Below, piece after piece: positions 6,467 through 12,645 of a stretch of DNA of 12,645 bases. This stretch comes from Verrucomicrobiota bacterium. GTDB lineage: Bacteria; Verrucomicrobiota; Verrucomicrobiia; Limisphaerales; UBA1100. Both the position numbers and the translations under genes were made by a program. The number at the start of each line of letters is the position of its first letter. The stretch's first letter is position 1. The notes under the pieces are model-generated. The model was not told the DNA's origin and made no database searches. It saw only the letters and a program-made list of their open reading frames with translations. The stretch covers positions 1-12,645 of the forward strand of contig JAPKEI010000042.1 of assembly GCA_028872685.1 (NCBI GenBank), read 5' to 3'.

Positions 6467-8944
6467 GTGGCGGGCGGGTTTTGGGATGATTTTTGCCAAC
6501 ACACTGTGAACCCACGCGCCGTCATTTTTGGCCTGTGCATTCTGTCTATTGGGCAGGCGCAGGCGCAGCAGAAATATCTCGATCCGCCCGAGGCGGCGAA
6601 GGAATTGTTTGCTTCGAGGCCAATGCCGCGCGTGTCGCTCAGTCCCGATCAACGGCATTTGCTGGTCGCGGAGGAGTTTCGGTTCCGGCGCATTGTGGAA
6701 ATGGCGCAGCGGGAAGTGGCTTTGGCGGGCGTGCGACTTAATCCATCCAACAACGGCCCGACGCATCCGGATTATTATTTCCGGCTGACGTTGAAAGAAC
6801 TTTCCACGGGCAAGACTATCCCCATTGAACTGCCCAACGCTAATCGTCGTGTGAGCTTGCCGGTTTGGTCTCCGGATGGGAAAAAGTTTGCCTTTCTGCA
6901 ATACGGTCGCACTTCAGTGGCGCTGTGGGTGGGCGAGTTGGGCCGCGCTCCGCGCGCCATCCCCGGCGTGAAGCTCAACGCGACTTTGGGACGATCGTTC
7001 CAATGGATGCCCGACAGTCAAAACCTCCTTTGCCTTACCGTGCCGGACAAACGCGGATCCGTGCCTACACCCCCGCGCGCGCCCGTTGGGCCGGTGGTGC
7101 AGGAAACCGGGCCGCGCGAAGCGCCGGTGCTGACGTATCCGGATTTGCTCCAAAATGAACACGACGAAAAACTTTTTGATTATTATTTGACCTCGCAACT
7201 AACACTGGTCGATTCGCGCACCGGCCGCCTCAAGTTTTTAGGGCGTCCTTCGATTTTCGCGCGCTATGATGTGTCGCCCGATGGCCGGTACGTTTTGGTG
7301 GAGCGCGTGCACCCACCGTATTCGTACCAAGCGCCGATTCAGTTTTTCCCGCGTAGCATTGAGGTGTGGGATCCGCGGGGTGAGGTAAAACGGGTGGACA
7401 TTCGACCTGCCACCGAGGACGTGAACACTGGCGGTGTGCCGGTGCAACCGCGCGGGCATCACTGGCGGCCTACCGGTTCGCCGGTTTCAGTCGTGTGGGT
7501 GGAGGCGCTTGATGGCGGCGATCCCAAGAGCGAGGTGAAGTTTCGCGACCGCGTGATGATGTTGGAAGCGCCGTTCAACGGCCGGCCCAAAGTGGTCACG
7601 CGGCTCAATCATCGGTTTTCAAAAATTGACTGGGGCGAAACTCGCAACGTGGCGTTGGTTCGCGAATACGAAAGTAGCCGCAACTGGCATCGCACGTGGC
7701 TGGTGGATCCGGATAACCCGGACATTCCTGACCGCCTCCTGTGGAACCACGCCGTCGCTGAGCGTTACGAGCATCCGGGCCATCCGTTGATGCGGCAGTT
7801 GCTTAACGGCAAGCGTGCGATGCGGGTACATAATCGGTCGATTTATCTCAATGGCAATGGCGCTTCGCCCGAGGGCGACCGACCTTTTCTCGACAAGCTG
7901 AATCTCAGCACCTTCGACCGTGTGGCACTCTTCAAATGTGGGGAGGACAGCTACGAGGCGGTCGTGGCGTTGCTCAATGACGAAGGCACGGAATTTGTGA
8001 CGCGCCACGAAACGCCCGAGGCGCACCCGAATTATTTCAGGCGAATCGTGGGTGATCCCGAACGTGCACCGCTCACGGTATTCAAGGATCCCGCCGAATC
8101 GTTGCGCGAAGTTAAAAAACGGCTGCTCACTTACACGCGCGAAGATGGCGTGAAACTTTCGTGTTTGTTGCATTTGCCGCCGAACTATGATTTGGATGAT
8201 CCGGATCGGCCGGTGTTGCCAACGATTTTGTGGGCGTACCCACGCGAATTTGCAGGCGGCGCGGTAGCTGGGCAAGTGGCTAACTCGCCGCATCGGTTCA
8301 CCAGCTTTGCCGGTGCCTCGCCTCGCTTCCTTGCGCTGGAAGGCTACGCGGTGCTCGATCAAGTGGCGATGCCCGTGGTGGGCGAGGCCGGTGCGGTTGG
8401 CGCGGCGAACGACACTTTTGTGGAACAAATTGTCGCCAACGCCGAGGCTGCGATCGCGGCTGTGGTGGACATGGGCGTGTGCGACGAACGCCGAGTGGGT
8501 GTGGGCGGGCACAGCTACGGCGCGTTTATGGCGGTAATGCTACTGGCCAACAGCGATCTGTTCCGCGCCGGCGTGGCTCGCAGTGGCGCGTACAACCGAA
8601 CGTTGACGCCGTTCGGATTTCAAAATGAACGCCGCACTTTATGGCAAGCGCCACAGGTTTATTTGGAAATGTCGCCTCTGCTCGCTGTACCGAAAATCCG
8701 CGATCCGTTGCTTTTAATTCACGGGGAAAAAGACAACAACCCCGCCACCACGCCGGAGCAAAGCAAACGGCTGTACCACGCCATTAAGGGCAACGGCGGC
8801 AAGGCGCGCATTGTGATGCTGCCGCACGAGTCGCACACCTATCGCGCCAGAGAAAGCGTGGGCCACACGCTGGCCGAGATGGTGGCGTGGTTCGATAAAC
8901 ACGTGAAGGGTGAAGGCGAAAGTTCCGAGGAGGGGGAGAAGTAA
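6467..8944 (+). CDS. Exported S9D-type prolyl oligopeptidase family serine peptidase (glutamyl endopeptidase-like)
   Basis: An 825-residue peptidase of the prolyl oligopeptidase clan. A hydrophobic segment at about 18-31 followed by AQAQQ acts as a signal peptide with a long n-region; a start at GTG 6506 would shorten it. Residues about 55-540 form a beta-propeller, with WSPDG (134-138) and VSPDG (269-273) as repeat-type motifs. The alpha/beta hydrolase domain follows from about 550. The catalytic triad is Ser683 in GHSYG (681-685), Asp756 in HGEKDNN, and His790 in HESH. The block SGAYNRTLTPFGFQNE (706-721), SPHRF and HGEKDNNP are, from memory, close to plant chloroplast glutamyl endopeptidase (MEROPS S9D), which cleaves after Glu. 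Export would place the enzyme in the periplasm or outside the cell, with a nutritional or protein-turnover role. The C-terminus ends in an acidic tail, GEGESSEEGEK. The gene ends flush against a convergent gene. Confidence 0.92.
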   Translation: MAGGFWDDFCQHTVNPRAVIFGLCILSIGQAQAQQKYLDPPEAAKELFASRPMPRVSLSPDQRHLLVAEEFRFRRIVEMAQREVALAGVRLNPSNNGPTHPDYYFRLTLKELSTGKTIPIELPNANRRVSLPVWSPDGKKFAFLQYGRTSVALWVGELGRAPRAIPGVKLNATLGRSFQWMPDSQNLLCLTVPDKRGSVPTPPRAPVGPVVQETGPREAPVLTYPDLLQNEHDEKLFDYYLTSQLTLVDSRTGRLKFLGRPSIFARYDVSPDGRYVLVERVHPPYSYQAPIQFFPRSIEVWDPRGEVKRVDIRPATEDVNTGGVPVQPRGHHWRPTGSPVSVVWVEALDGGDPKSEVKFRDRVMMLEAPFNGRPKVVTRLNHRFSKIDWGETRNVALVREYESSRNWHRTWLVDPDNPDIPDRLLWNHAVAERYEHPGHPLMRQLLNGKRAMRVHNRSIYLNGNGASPEGDRPFLDKLNLSTFDRVALFKCGEDSYEAVVALLNDEGTEFVTRHETPEAHPNYFRRIVGDPERAPLTVFKDPAESLREVKKRLLTYTREDGVKLSCLLHLPPNYDLDDPDRPVLPTILWAYPREFAGGAVAGQVANSPHRFTSFAGASPRFLALEGYAVLDQVAMPVVGEAGAVGAANDTFVEQIVANAEAAIAAVVDMGVCDERRVGVGGHSYGAFMAVMLLANSDLFRAGVARSGAYNRTLTPFGFQNERRTLWQAPQVYLEMSPLLAVPKIRDPLLLIHGEKDNNPATTPEQSKRLYHAIKGNGGKARIVMLPHESHTYRARESVGHTLAEMVAWFDKHVKGEGESSEEGEK

Positions 8945-9838
8945 TCAGCTAATCAACCCCGTCAATTTTTTCAACAATGGCGGGATGGCTTGGTAGGGGT
9001 TTTCGGCGGCTTCAAATTCCAGGGCAACATAGCCTTGGTATTTTGATTTTTTCAGTAGGCTGATAAATCGTGGGAGATCGGCGGGGACTTTTTTTCCGGC
9101 TTTTTTGATTTCCACTTTGAGTTGCACGTTCACTGCGTAAGGCGCGGCGGCGGCGAAATCTTCGTAGGGATTGGCGGTGCGGAAGTTGCCGCTGTCTAGG
9201 TTCACACCAAACCACGGGTGATCCACGGCCCTCACGAAACTGATGAGGCTTTTGGCGTCGCCGATGCTGTCGTGGTTTTCGATACCGAGAAAGATACCGT
9301 GTTTGGCGGCGTAATCGCAGCATTCGCGCAGGCATTCGATGGCCCATTGATCGGCTTGGGCGCGAGTGACGCCTTTGGCTTCGCGTCCGGCAAACACGCG
9401 AATGTGCGGCGCGCCGAGCACTGCGGCGTGGTCAATCCATTGTTTTACGTAGGCGATTTGCGCGGTGCGCGCGTCGCCTTTGGGCAGGGAAAAATTATTG
9501 CCGACGGCCGTGCCGCTGATTTCCAACCCGCGCAGAAACGCGCGCCGCCGCAGAGCCACGAGATAATCACGCGTGACGGGTTTTTTGAAAAAATAACTAG
9601 TCAACTCCGTGCCATCACAACCGTGGTCGGCACAGAAATCGATAAAGCGATGCATATCCATCGCGTTCTTTTCCACCTCACGTGTGCCGGTTTTTTGATC
9701 GGAAAAAAAAGTACGAAACGAATACGCGGCTAGGCTTAGCCGGAGCTTAGTCGTGCCGTGGCGTTTAAATGGTTCCGCCGCAAAGGACGCGCTGGCGAGG
9801 GCAGTGGAGGCAAGAAAGCTGCGCCGTGAAAAATCCAT
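8945..9838 (-). CDS. Tat-tagged xylose isomerase-like TIM-barrel protein (sugar phosphate isomerase/epimerase family)
   Basis: A 297-residue protein with an N-terminal twin-arginine signal (FSRRSFLAS at residues 3-11, then an alanine-rich core). The rest is the AP-endonuclease-2/xylose-isomerase TIM barrel. Probable metal ligands are Glu187 (GIENHD), Asp215 (NLDSGNF) and Glu274 or Glu276 (ALEFEAAENP). The usual VHxKD-type histidine is replaced by Gln239 in VQLKVE, a variant I associate with PVC relatives. An open frame continues upstream to 10183, but it overlaps the YlbF-family gene in another frame and has an unnatural composition. The start ATG 9838 is therefore preferred: it sits just before the Tat motif and 4 bases after the YlbF stop. 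It is likely the last gene of the frr transcript. The reaction is unknown; isomerisation, epimerisation or sugar lyase chemistry are possible. Its stop abuts the convergent peptidase stop with no gap. Confidence 0.88.
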   Translation of the reverse strand: MDFSRRSFLASTALASASFAAEPFKRHGTTKLRLSLAAYSFRTFFSDQKTGTREVEKNAMDMHRFIDFCADHGCDGTELTSYFFKKPVTRDYLVALRRRAFLRGLEISGTAVGNNFSLPKGDARTAQIAYVKQWIDHAAVLGAPHIRVFAGREAKGVTRAQADQWAIECLRECCDYAAKHGIFLGIENHDSIGDAKSLISFVRAVDHPWFGVNLDSGNFRTANPYEDFAAAAPYAVNVQLKVEIKKAGKKVPADLPRFISLLKKSKYQGYVALEFEAAENPYQAIPPLLKKLTGLIS

Positions 9839-9842
9839 CGGA

Positions 9843-10292
9843 TTATTCGCAGCCGCAATTGCCGAAGCCGTCACTGCAGAAATCGAAATCTTCGGACTGC
9901 GGCACGCGGCCGACTTCGAAGGTTTTGGCAATGACTTGATGAATGCGATCCTGCACTTGTTGCACTTCCTCCTGGGCCTCAAGGAATTGGGTGGCCACGG
10001 GATTGGCCATAAACTCGTCGCGCAGTTTTTCGAATCCGGCAATTTCTTCGTCGCTGATTTCTCCGCCGGCTTGTTGCTTTTGCTGCAGCAACGCGCCGCG
10101 CTCATTGAGCATACTGTACTCGTACTTGAGTTTTTCGTCGTTAATGAAGGCGTCAATTTTTTTGTATAACTCGGCGAAGCCATCCTGACTCACAATGGCT
10201 TCGCAAAGGTGATTGGTGCCCTTGGCGATGGGCTTGAGGTCGAGGCAGGTTTGCGGCTCGGGGGCTTCGGTGGGTTGAGTTTCAGTTTCCAT
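9843..10292 (-). CDS. YlbF/YmcA (Com_YlbF) family protein with cysteine tail
   Basis: A 149-residue, mostly helical protein. Residues about 25-125 match the YlbF/YmcA pattern: an amphipathic helix, YEYSMLNERGALLQQKQ, then GGEISDEEIAGFEKLRDEF, NPV at 97-99, and a final long helix with AQEEVQQVQ. In Bacillus, YlbF and YmcA join YaaT in the Ric complex, which carries Fe-S clusters and aids RNase Y-dependent mRNA maturation. The function in this lineage is not established. The tail reads CSDGFGNCGCE, with Cys139, Cys146 and Cys148; further cysteines lie at 16 and 30. This could be a metal or Fe-S site. The start ATG 10292 lies 2 bases after the frr stop. The complement of 10299-10304 gives GAAGGT, a good ribosome binding site inside the end of frr, indicating translational coupling. 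Confidence 0.82.
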   Translation of the reverse strand: METETQPTEAPEPQTCLDLKPIAKGTNHLCEAIVSQDGFAELYKKIDAFINDEKLKYEYSMLNERGALLQQKQQAGGEISDEEIAGFEKLRDEFMANPVATQFLEAQEEVQQVQDRIHQVIAKTFEVGRVPQSEDFDFCSDGFGNCGCE

Positions 10293-10294
10293 AA

Positions 10295-10858
10295 TTAGAC
10301 CTTCATAATTTCATCTTCCTTGTGGGAGAGGTGGCCGTCGATTTTTTTGATGAAATCATCGGTAAGCTTTTGCACTTCCTTTTCGGCATGGGAAAGATCG
10401 TCTTCGGTGATGTCTCCTTTTTTCTGCTCGTCTTTTAGTCCTTGAAGCGTGTCGCGGCGCACGTGACGAATTGCGACACGGGCGTCCTCGGTCATTTTCT
10501 TGATAGACTTTACAAATTCTAAGCGACGCTCCTTGCTCAGCTCCGGCAATGTGATGCGAATAATTTTGCCGTCGATGGAAGGATTGAAACCAAGGTTGGC
10601 GGCTTGGATGGCTTTGTCGATGGGATGGACAGTGGAAGCGTCCCATGGTTGGATGACGATCATCCGCGTCTCCGGCGTGGTGATGGCGGCCAGCTCGCGC
10701 AGGCGCATTTGGCTGCCCTCATAGGCTTCCACGAGAATGTTTTCCACAAGTGCGGGCGAGGCTTTGCCGGTGCGCACGCCGGAGAATTCGTGTTGCACCA
10801 CTTCTTCGGTCTTCTGCATTTTTTCCTCAGCAGTGAGGAGAGCGTCATCAACTGGCAT
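10295..10858 (-). CDS. frr: Ribosome recycling factor
   Basis: A 187-residue protein of normal length (the E. coli protein has 185). With EF-G it splits post-termination ribosomes in the cytoplasm. Recognisable blocks are EFSGVRTGKASPALVE (24-39), the beta-domain segments AITTPETRMIVIQPWD (58-73) and LGFNPSIDGKIIRITLPELS (89-108), and the helical return with RVAIRHVRRD (127-136). The C-terminus SHKEDEIMKV is typical. The start ATG 10858 lacks an obvious Shine-Dalgarno but gives the canonical N-terminus. It lies 54 bases after pyrH, separated by a stretch able to form competing hairpins. The last codons contain the ribosome binding site for the following YlbF-family gene. Confidence 0.97.
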   Translation of the reverse strand: MPVDDALLTAEEKMQKTEEVVQHEFSGVRTGKASPALVENILVEAYEGSQMRLRELAAITTPETRMIVIQPWDASTVHPIDKAIQAANLGFNPSIDGKIIRITLPELSKERRLEFVKSIKKMTEDARVAIRHVRRDTLQGLKDEQKKGDITEDDLSHAEKEVQKLTDDFIKKIDGHLSHKEDEIMKV

Positions 10859-10869
10859 ACGCCCAGTCT

Positions 10870-10910
10870 AAGCCCGCACGCGGTGCGGGGGAAGAGTAAA
10901 TTGCGGGCTT
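10870..10910 (-). promoter_or_regulatory. Two mutually exclusive hairpins in the pyrH-frr spacer
   Basis: Read on the - strand, AAGCCCGCA (10910-10902) can pair perfectly with TGCGGGCTT (10878-10870), a 9-base-pair stem around a 23-base loop. Within that loop, CCCGCAC (10889-10883) can instead pair with GTGCGGG (10879-10873), a 7-base-pair stem with a 3-base loop. Both use the same 3' arm, so only one can form. Neither is followed by a U-tract, so this is not an intrinsic terminator. The 3' arm ends 11 bases before the frr ATG, so it could affect initiation or stabilise RNA ends. Confidence 0.45.
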
Positions 10911-10912
10911 GG

Positions 10913-11644
10913 CTAAGCGTGGACGAGGGTGCCGATTTTTTTACCCAGGACGACGTTGCGGATGTTGTGGGGCTTGAAGAGGTCGAAGACGATGATGGGC
11001 ATATTGTTGTCGAGGCACAGGGAGAAGGCGGCGGAATCCATAATGCGCAGTTGTTTTTGAAGGGCTTCAAGGTAGGTGATTTCCTTGAAGCGTTTGGCTT
11101 TGGGATTCTTTTCGGGGTCGCAGTCGTAAATACCGTCGACTTGGGTGGCTTTGAGGATGATGTCGGCACCTATTTCGTTGGCACGCAGGGCGGCGGCGGT
11201 GTCGGTGGAAAAATAGGGGTTGCCGGTGCCGCCGCCAAAGATAACGACGCGGCCCTTCTCGAGGTGGCGCACGGCGCGTCGGCTAATGAAAGGCTCGGCC
11301 ACTTCGCTCATCTCGATGGCAGTTTGCACGCGGGTTTCCACATTGTGATGTTCGAGAGAATTTTGCAGGGCGAGGGCGTTGATGATGGTGGCGAGCATGC
11401 CCATATAATCGCCGGTGGCGCGGTCGATGCCGTGGTCGGCGCCTTCGAGTCCTCGGAAGATGTTGCCACCGCCAACGACGATGACGACTTCGACGCCCAG
11501 CTCACGCAGCTCGGCGATTTGGCGGGCCATACTGGCGACGGTCTCGGGGCAGATGCCAAAGCCTCGATCTCCGCCGAGGGCTTCGCCAGAAAGTTTGAGG
11601 AGGATGCGTTTGTATTTGGGCTTGGGTTTGGCTGATTTTGTCAC
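10913..11644 (-). CDS. pyrH: Uridylate kinase (UMP kinase)
   Basis: A bacterial hexameric UMP kinase that phosphorylates UMP to UDP in pyrimidine nucleotide synthesis. With the GTG start at 11644 it has 243 residues, the normal family length. Motifs are KLSGEALGG (17-25), VVGGGNIFRG (56-65), DRATGDYMGM (74-83), FGGGTGNPYFSTDT (136-149) and KATQVDGIYDCDP (165-177). A longer frame opens at TTG 11692. That would add 16 residues with no family counterpart, and its start codon would directly abut the terminator hairpin. GTG 11644 is therefore preferred, although no Shine-Dalgarno precedes it. A promoter candidate would put +1 at or next to this GTG. It is followed by frr, as in most bacteria, but separated from tsf by a terminator. 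Confidence 0.95.
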   Translation of the reverse strand: MTKSAKPKPKYKRILLKLSGEALGGDRGFGICPETVASMARQIAELRELGVEVVIVVGGGNIFRGLEGADHGIDRATGDYMGMLATIINALALQNSLEHHNVETRVQTAIEMSEVAEPFISRRAVRHLEKGRVVIFGGGTGNPYFSTDTAAALRANEIGADIILKATQVDGIYDCDPEKNPKAKRFKEITYLEALQKQLRIMDSAAFSLCLDNNMPIIVFDLFKPHNIRNVVLGKKIGTLVHA

Positions 11645-11651
11645 CGGAGAT

Positions 11652-11683
11652 GGTTTACCCGCGAACGGCTCGCGCGTCAATGG
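11652..11683 (-). promoter_or_regulatory. Candidate pyrH promoter, possibly leaderless
   Basis: On the - strand, TTGACG (11680-11675, five of six to the -35 consensus) is followed after 17 bases by TAAACC (11657-11652), a three-of-six match to -10. Transcription would begin near 11644, the GTG of pyrH. The region CCATTGACGCGCG (11683-11671) is identical to the one 35 bases before the Gfo/Idh/MocA start. It lies just downstream of the tsf terminator, where a fresh promoter is expected. Confidence 0.45.
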
Positions 11684-11689
11684 ATTGCA

Positions 11690-11721
11690 CAAAGAAAACG
11701 CCCGCGGTGAAGCGGGCGTTT
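11690..11721 (-). terminator. Intrinsic terminator after tsf
   Basis: Read on the - strand, AAACGCCCGC (11721-11712), loop TTCACC, and GCGGGCGTTT (11705-11696) form a perfect 10-base-pair GC-rich hairpin. It continues into TCTTTG, so the 3' side reads TTTTCTTTG. It begins 14 bases after the tsf stop. This is a textbook rho-independent terminator for tsf transcription. Read on the + strand the hairpin is followed by GGTGAG, not a T-run, so it acts in one direction only. Confidence 0.88.
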
Positions 11722-11735
11722 GGTGAGAAGATGAG

Positions 11736-12572
11736 TTATTCCTGCGTCTCGCCGACTTGATAGCGGAGGAAGGCGTCCACGGTGATCGTGTCGTCCAGCG
11801 CTTTGGCGGTGGTGGCGATGTGATCTTTCACGGCGAGGTCGCCTTGTTTCACAAACGCTTGATCCACGAGGCAGACGGTGGAGAAATGTTTTTCCAGTTT
11901 GCCTTCCACAATTTTTTCAATCGCTTGCGCGGGCTTATCCTTGAACTGTTCGGCGGCGATTTCCTTTTCTTTCGCGATCAGCTCCGGATCAATGCTGGTG
12001 CGATCGATCGCTTCGGGACTGGCCGCAGCGATTTGCAGCGTAATGTCGCGCAGTAACGATTTGAAATCTTCGCTCTCGGCTGTGGCTTCCTTGCCAGTGC
12101 TCACTTGGACGAGTACGCCGACTTTCGCGCCGTGATGAATGTACGCAGCGACTGCGCCATGGTCTGCCACCTCTAGGAGGCCGAAGCGCTGGATGACGAT
12201 ATTCTCGCCCACCTCGGCGACGGCGGTGGTGCGGCGTGCTTCGAGGTCGGTGTTGGGGTCTTCGAGCAACGATTGTGCAAAACCGCCGCAGAGATTCTGG
12301 AAGGACTCATTTTTACCAACGAAATCCGTTTCGCAATTCACCTCCAACAAAATACCGGCCTTGGCGCCGGGCAAAATGTGATGGGAGATGATGCCTTCGG
12401 ACGTGGCGCGAGTGGCTTTTTTCTCGGCGGTGGCGGTGCCTTTTTTGCGGAGCCAATCCACGGCAGCATCGTGATCACCGCCGCTTTCGGTAAGCGCCTT
12501 TTTGCAATCCATCATGCCCGCGCTGGTTTGTTGTCGGAGTTTACTAATTTGGGCTACGGTAACTTCAGCCAT
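11736..12572 (-). CDS. tsf: Translation elongation factor Ts
   Basis: A 278-residue nucleotide exchange factor that releases GDP from EF-Tu in the cytoplasm. The N-terminal UBA-like domain contains LRQQTSAGMMDCKKAL (12-27), almost the signature form. The core carries VNCETDFV (78-85), whose TDFV loop contacts EF-Tu. The C-terminal half holds the dimerisation-type subdomains, ending RYQVGETQE. Length is close to the E. coli protein (283). The ATG 12572 gives the standard MAEVTVAQI start; only a weak AAGAAA precedes it. The frame is technically open upstream to the window edge, but that stretch does not resemble EF-Ts. Normally rpsB lies immediately upstream; no recognisable S2 tail is present in the 73 bases shown, so rpsB may lie beyond the edge. 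A terminator follows, separating tsf from pyrH. Confidence 0.97.
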   Translation of the reverse strand: MAEVTVAQISKLRQQTSAGMMDCKKALTESGGDHDAAVDWLRKKGTATAEKKATRATSEGIISHHILPGAKAGILLEVNCETDFVGKNESFQNLCGGFAQSLLEDPNTDLEARRTTAVAEVGENIVIQRFGLLEVADHGAVAAYIHHGAKVGVLVQVSTGKEATAESEDFKSLLRDITLQIAAASPEAIDRTSIDPELIAKEKEIAAEQFKDKPAQAIEKIVEGKLEKHFSTVCLVDQAFVKQGDLAVKDHIATTAKALDDTITVDAFLRYQVGETQE

Positions 12573-12645
12573 ATTTTTAATTTCTTGGGTACTAACTGTT
12601 AATAATGCAAATGGGTTGCGATTGGAGTCGCTGCCAAAATTGGGA

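Noticed and set aside
7619..8512. A 297-codon open frame on the - strand inside the S9D peptidase
   Set aside because: It covers the peptidase hydrolase domain in antisense; the His/Arg-rich product has no family features.
9839..10183. Upstream extension of the TIM-barrel gene adding 115 residues
   Set aside because: It overlaps the YlbF-family gene in another frame, has a Ser/Lys/Pro-heavy composition without family match, and the Tat signal begins exactly at ATG 9838.
10604..11635. A 343-codon open frame on the + strand opposite pyrH and frr
   Set aside because: It is antisense to two unmistakable housekeeping genes. Its glycine-, aspartate- and valine-rich translation is the usual mirror of GC-rich coding sequence.
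12573..12645. Possible rpsB tail or promoter upstream of tsf
   Set aside because: No frame reads like a ribosomal protein S2 C-terminus, and no well-spaced -35/-10 pair is visible. One frame stays open into tsf but does not resemble EF-Ts.
1..12645. Defence system, mobile element, CRISPR array, tRNA or rRNA
   Set aside because: I saw no direct repeat array, transposase-like frame, terminal inverted repeats or structural RNA signature. Every sizeable stretch is explained by the genes listed.

Overview
The window most likely comes from a bacterium of the PVC group, with Verrucomicrobiota the best guess. This is an inference from gene content: secreted formylglycine sulfatases, Tat-tagged Gfo/Idh/MocA and xylose-isomerase-like proteins, an S9D-type glutamyl endopeptidase, and a YlbF-family gene placed directly after frr. 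No rRNA or other phylogenetic marker is present to prove it. Coding is dense. The largest gap is 145 bases, and two convergent gene pairs are separated by only 2 and 0 bases. I see no mobile element, CRISPR array, tRNA or rRNA.

Left part (1-5229, + strand): the tail of an unidentified gene, a 31-residue lysine-rich mini-ORF, two exported sulfatases, a Tat-exported Gfo/Idh/MocA oxidoreductase and a small single-pass membrane protein. This looks like a module for desulfating and modifying sulfated polysaccharides outside the cytoplasm. The substrate cannot be read from the sequence, and no formylglycine-generating enzyme is present here.

Middle part (5232-8944): a serine hydrolase of the beta-lactamase/penicillin-binding fold (- strand) and an exported S9D prolyl-oligopeptidase-family peptidase (+ strand). 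They diverge from a 47-base spacer that holds a hairpin around the peptidase ribosome binding site.

Right part (8945-12645, - strand): a translation and nucleotide housekeeping cluster in the order tsf, pyrH, frr, a YlbF-family protein, and a Tat-tagged TIM-barrel sugar isomerase-like protein. The last three genes are packed with 2 and 4 base gaps and are probably one transcript. A strong intrinsic terminator separates tsf from pyrH.

Nothing here amounts to a clearly new biological system. The most interesting signals are regulatory. The 13-mer CCATTGACGCGCG occurs at the -35 position relative to two unrelated start codons (the oxidoreductase and pyrH), which suggests near-leaderless transcripts. 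The tsf-pyrH terminator, a pair of mutually exclusive hairpins between pyrH and frr, and the cysteine tail of the YlbF-family protein also merit a second look.
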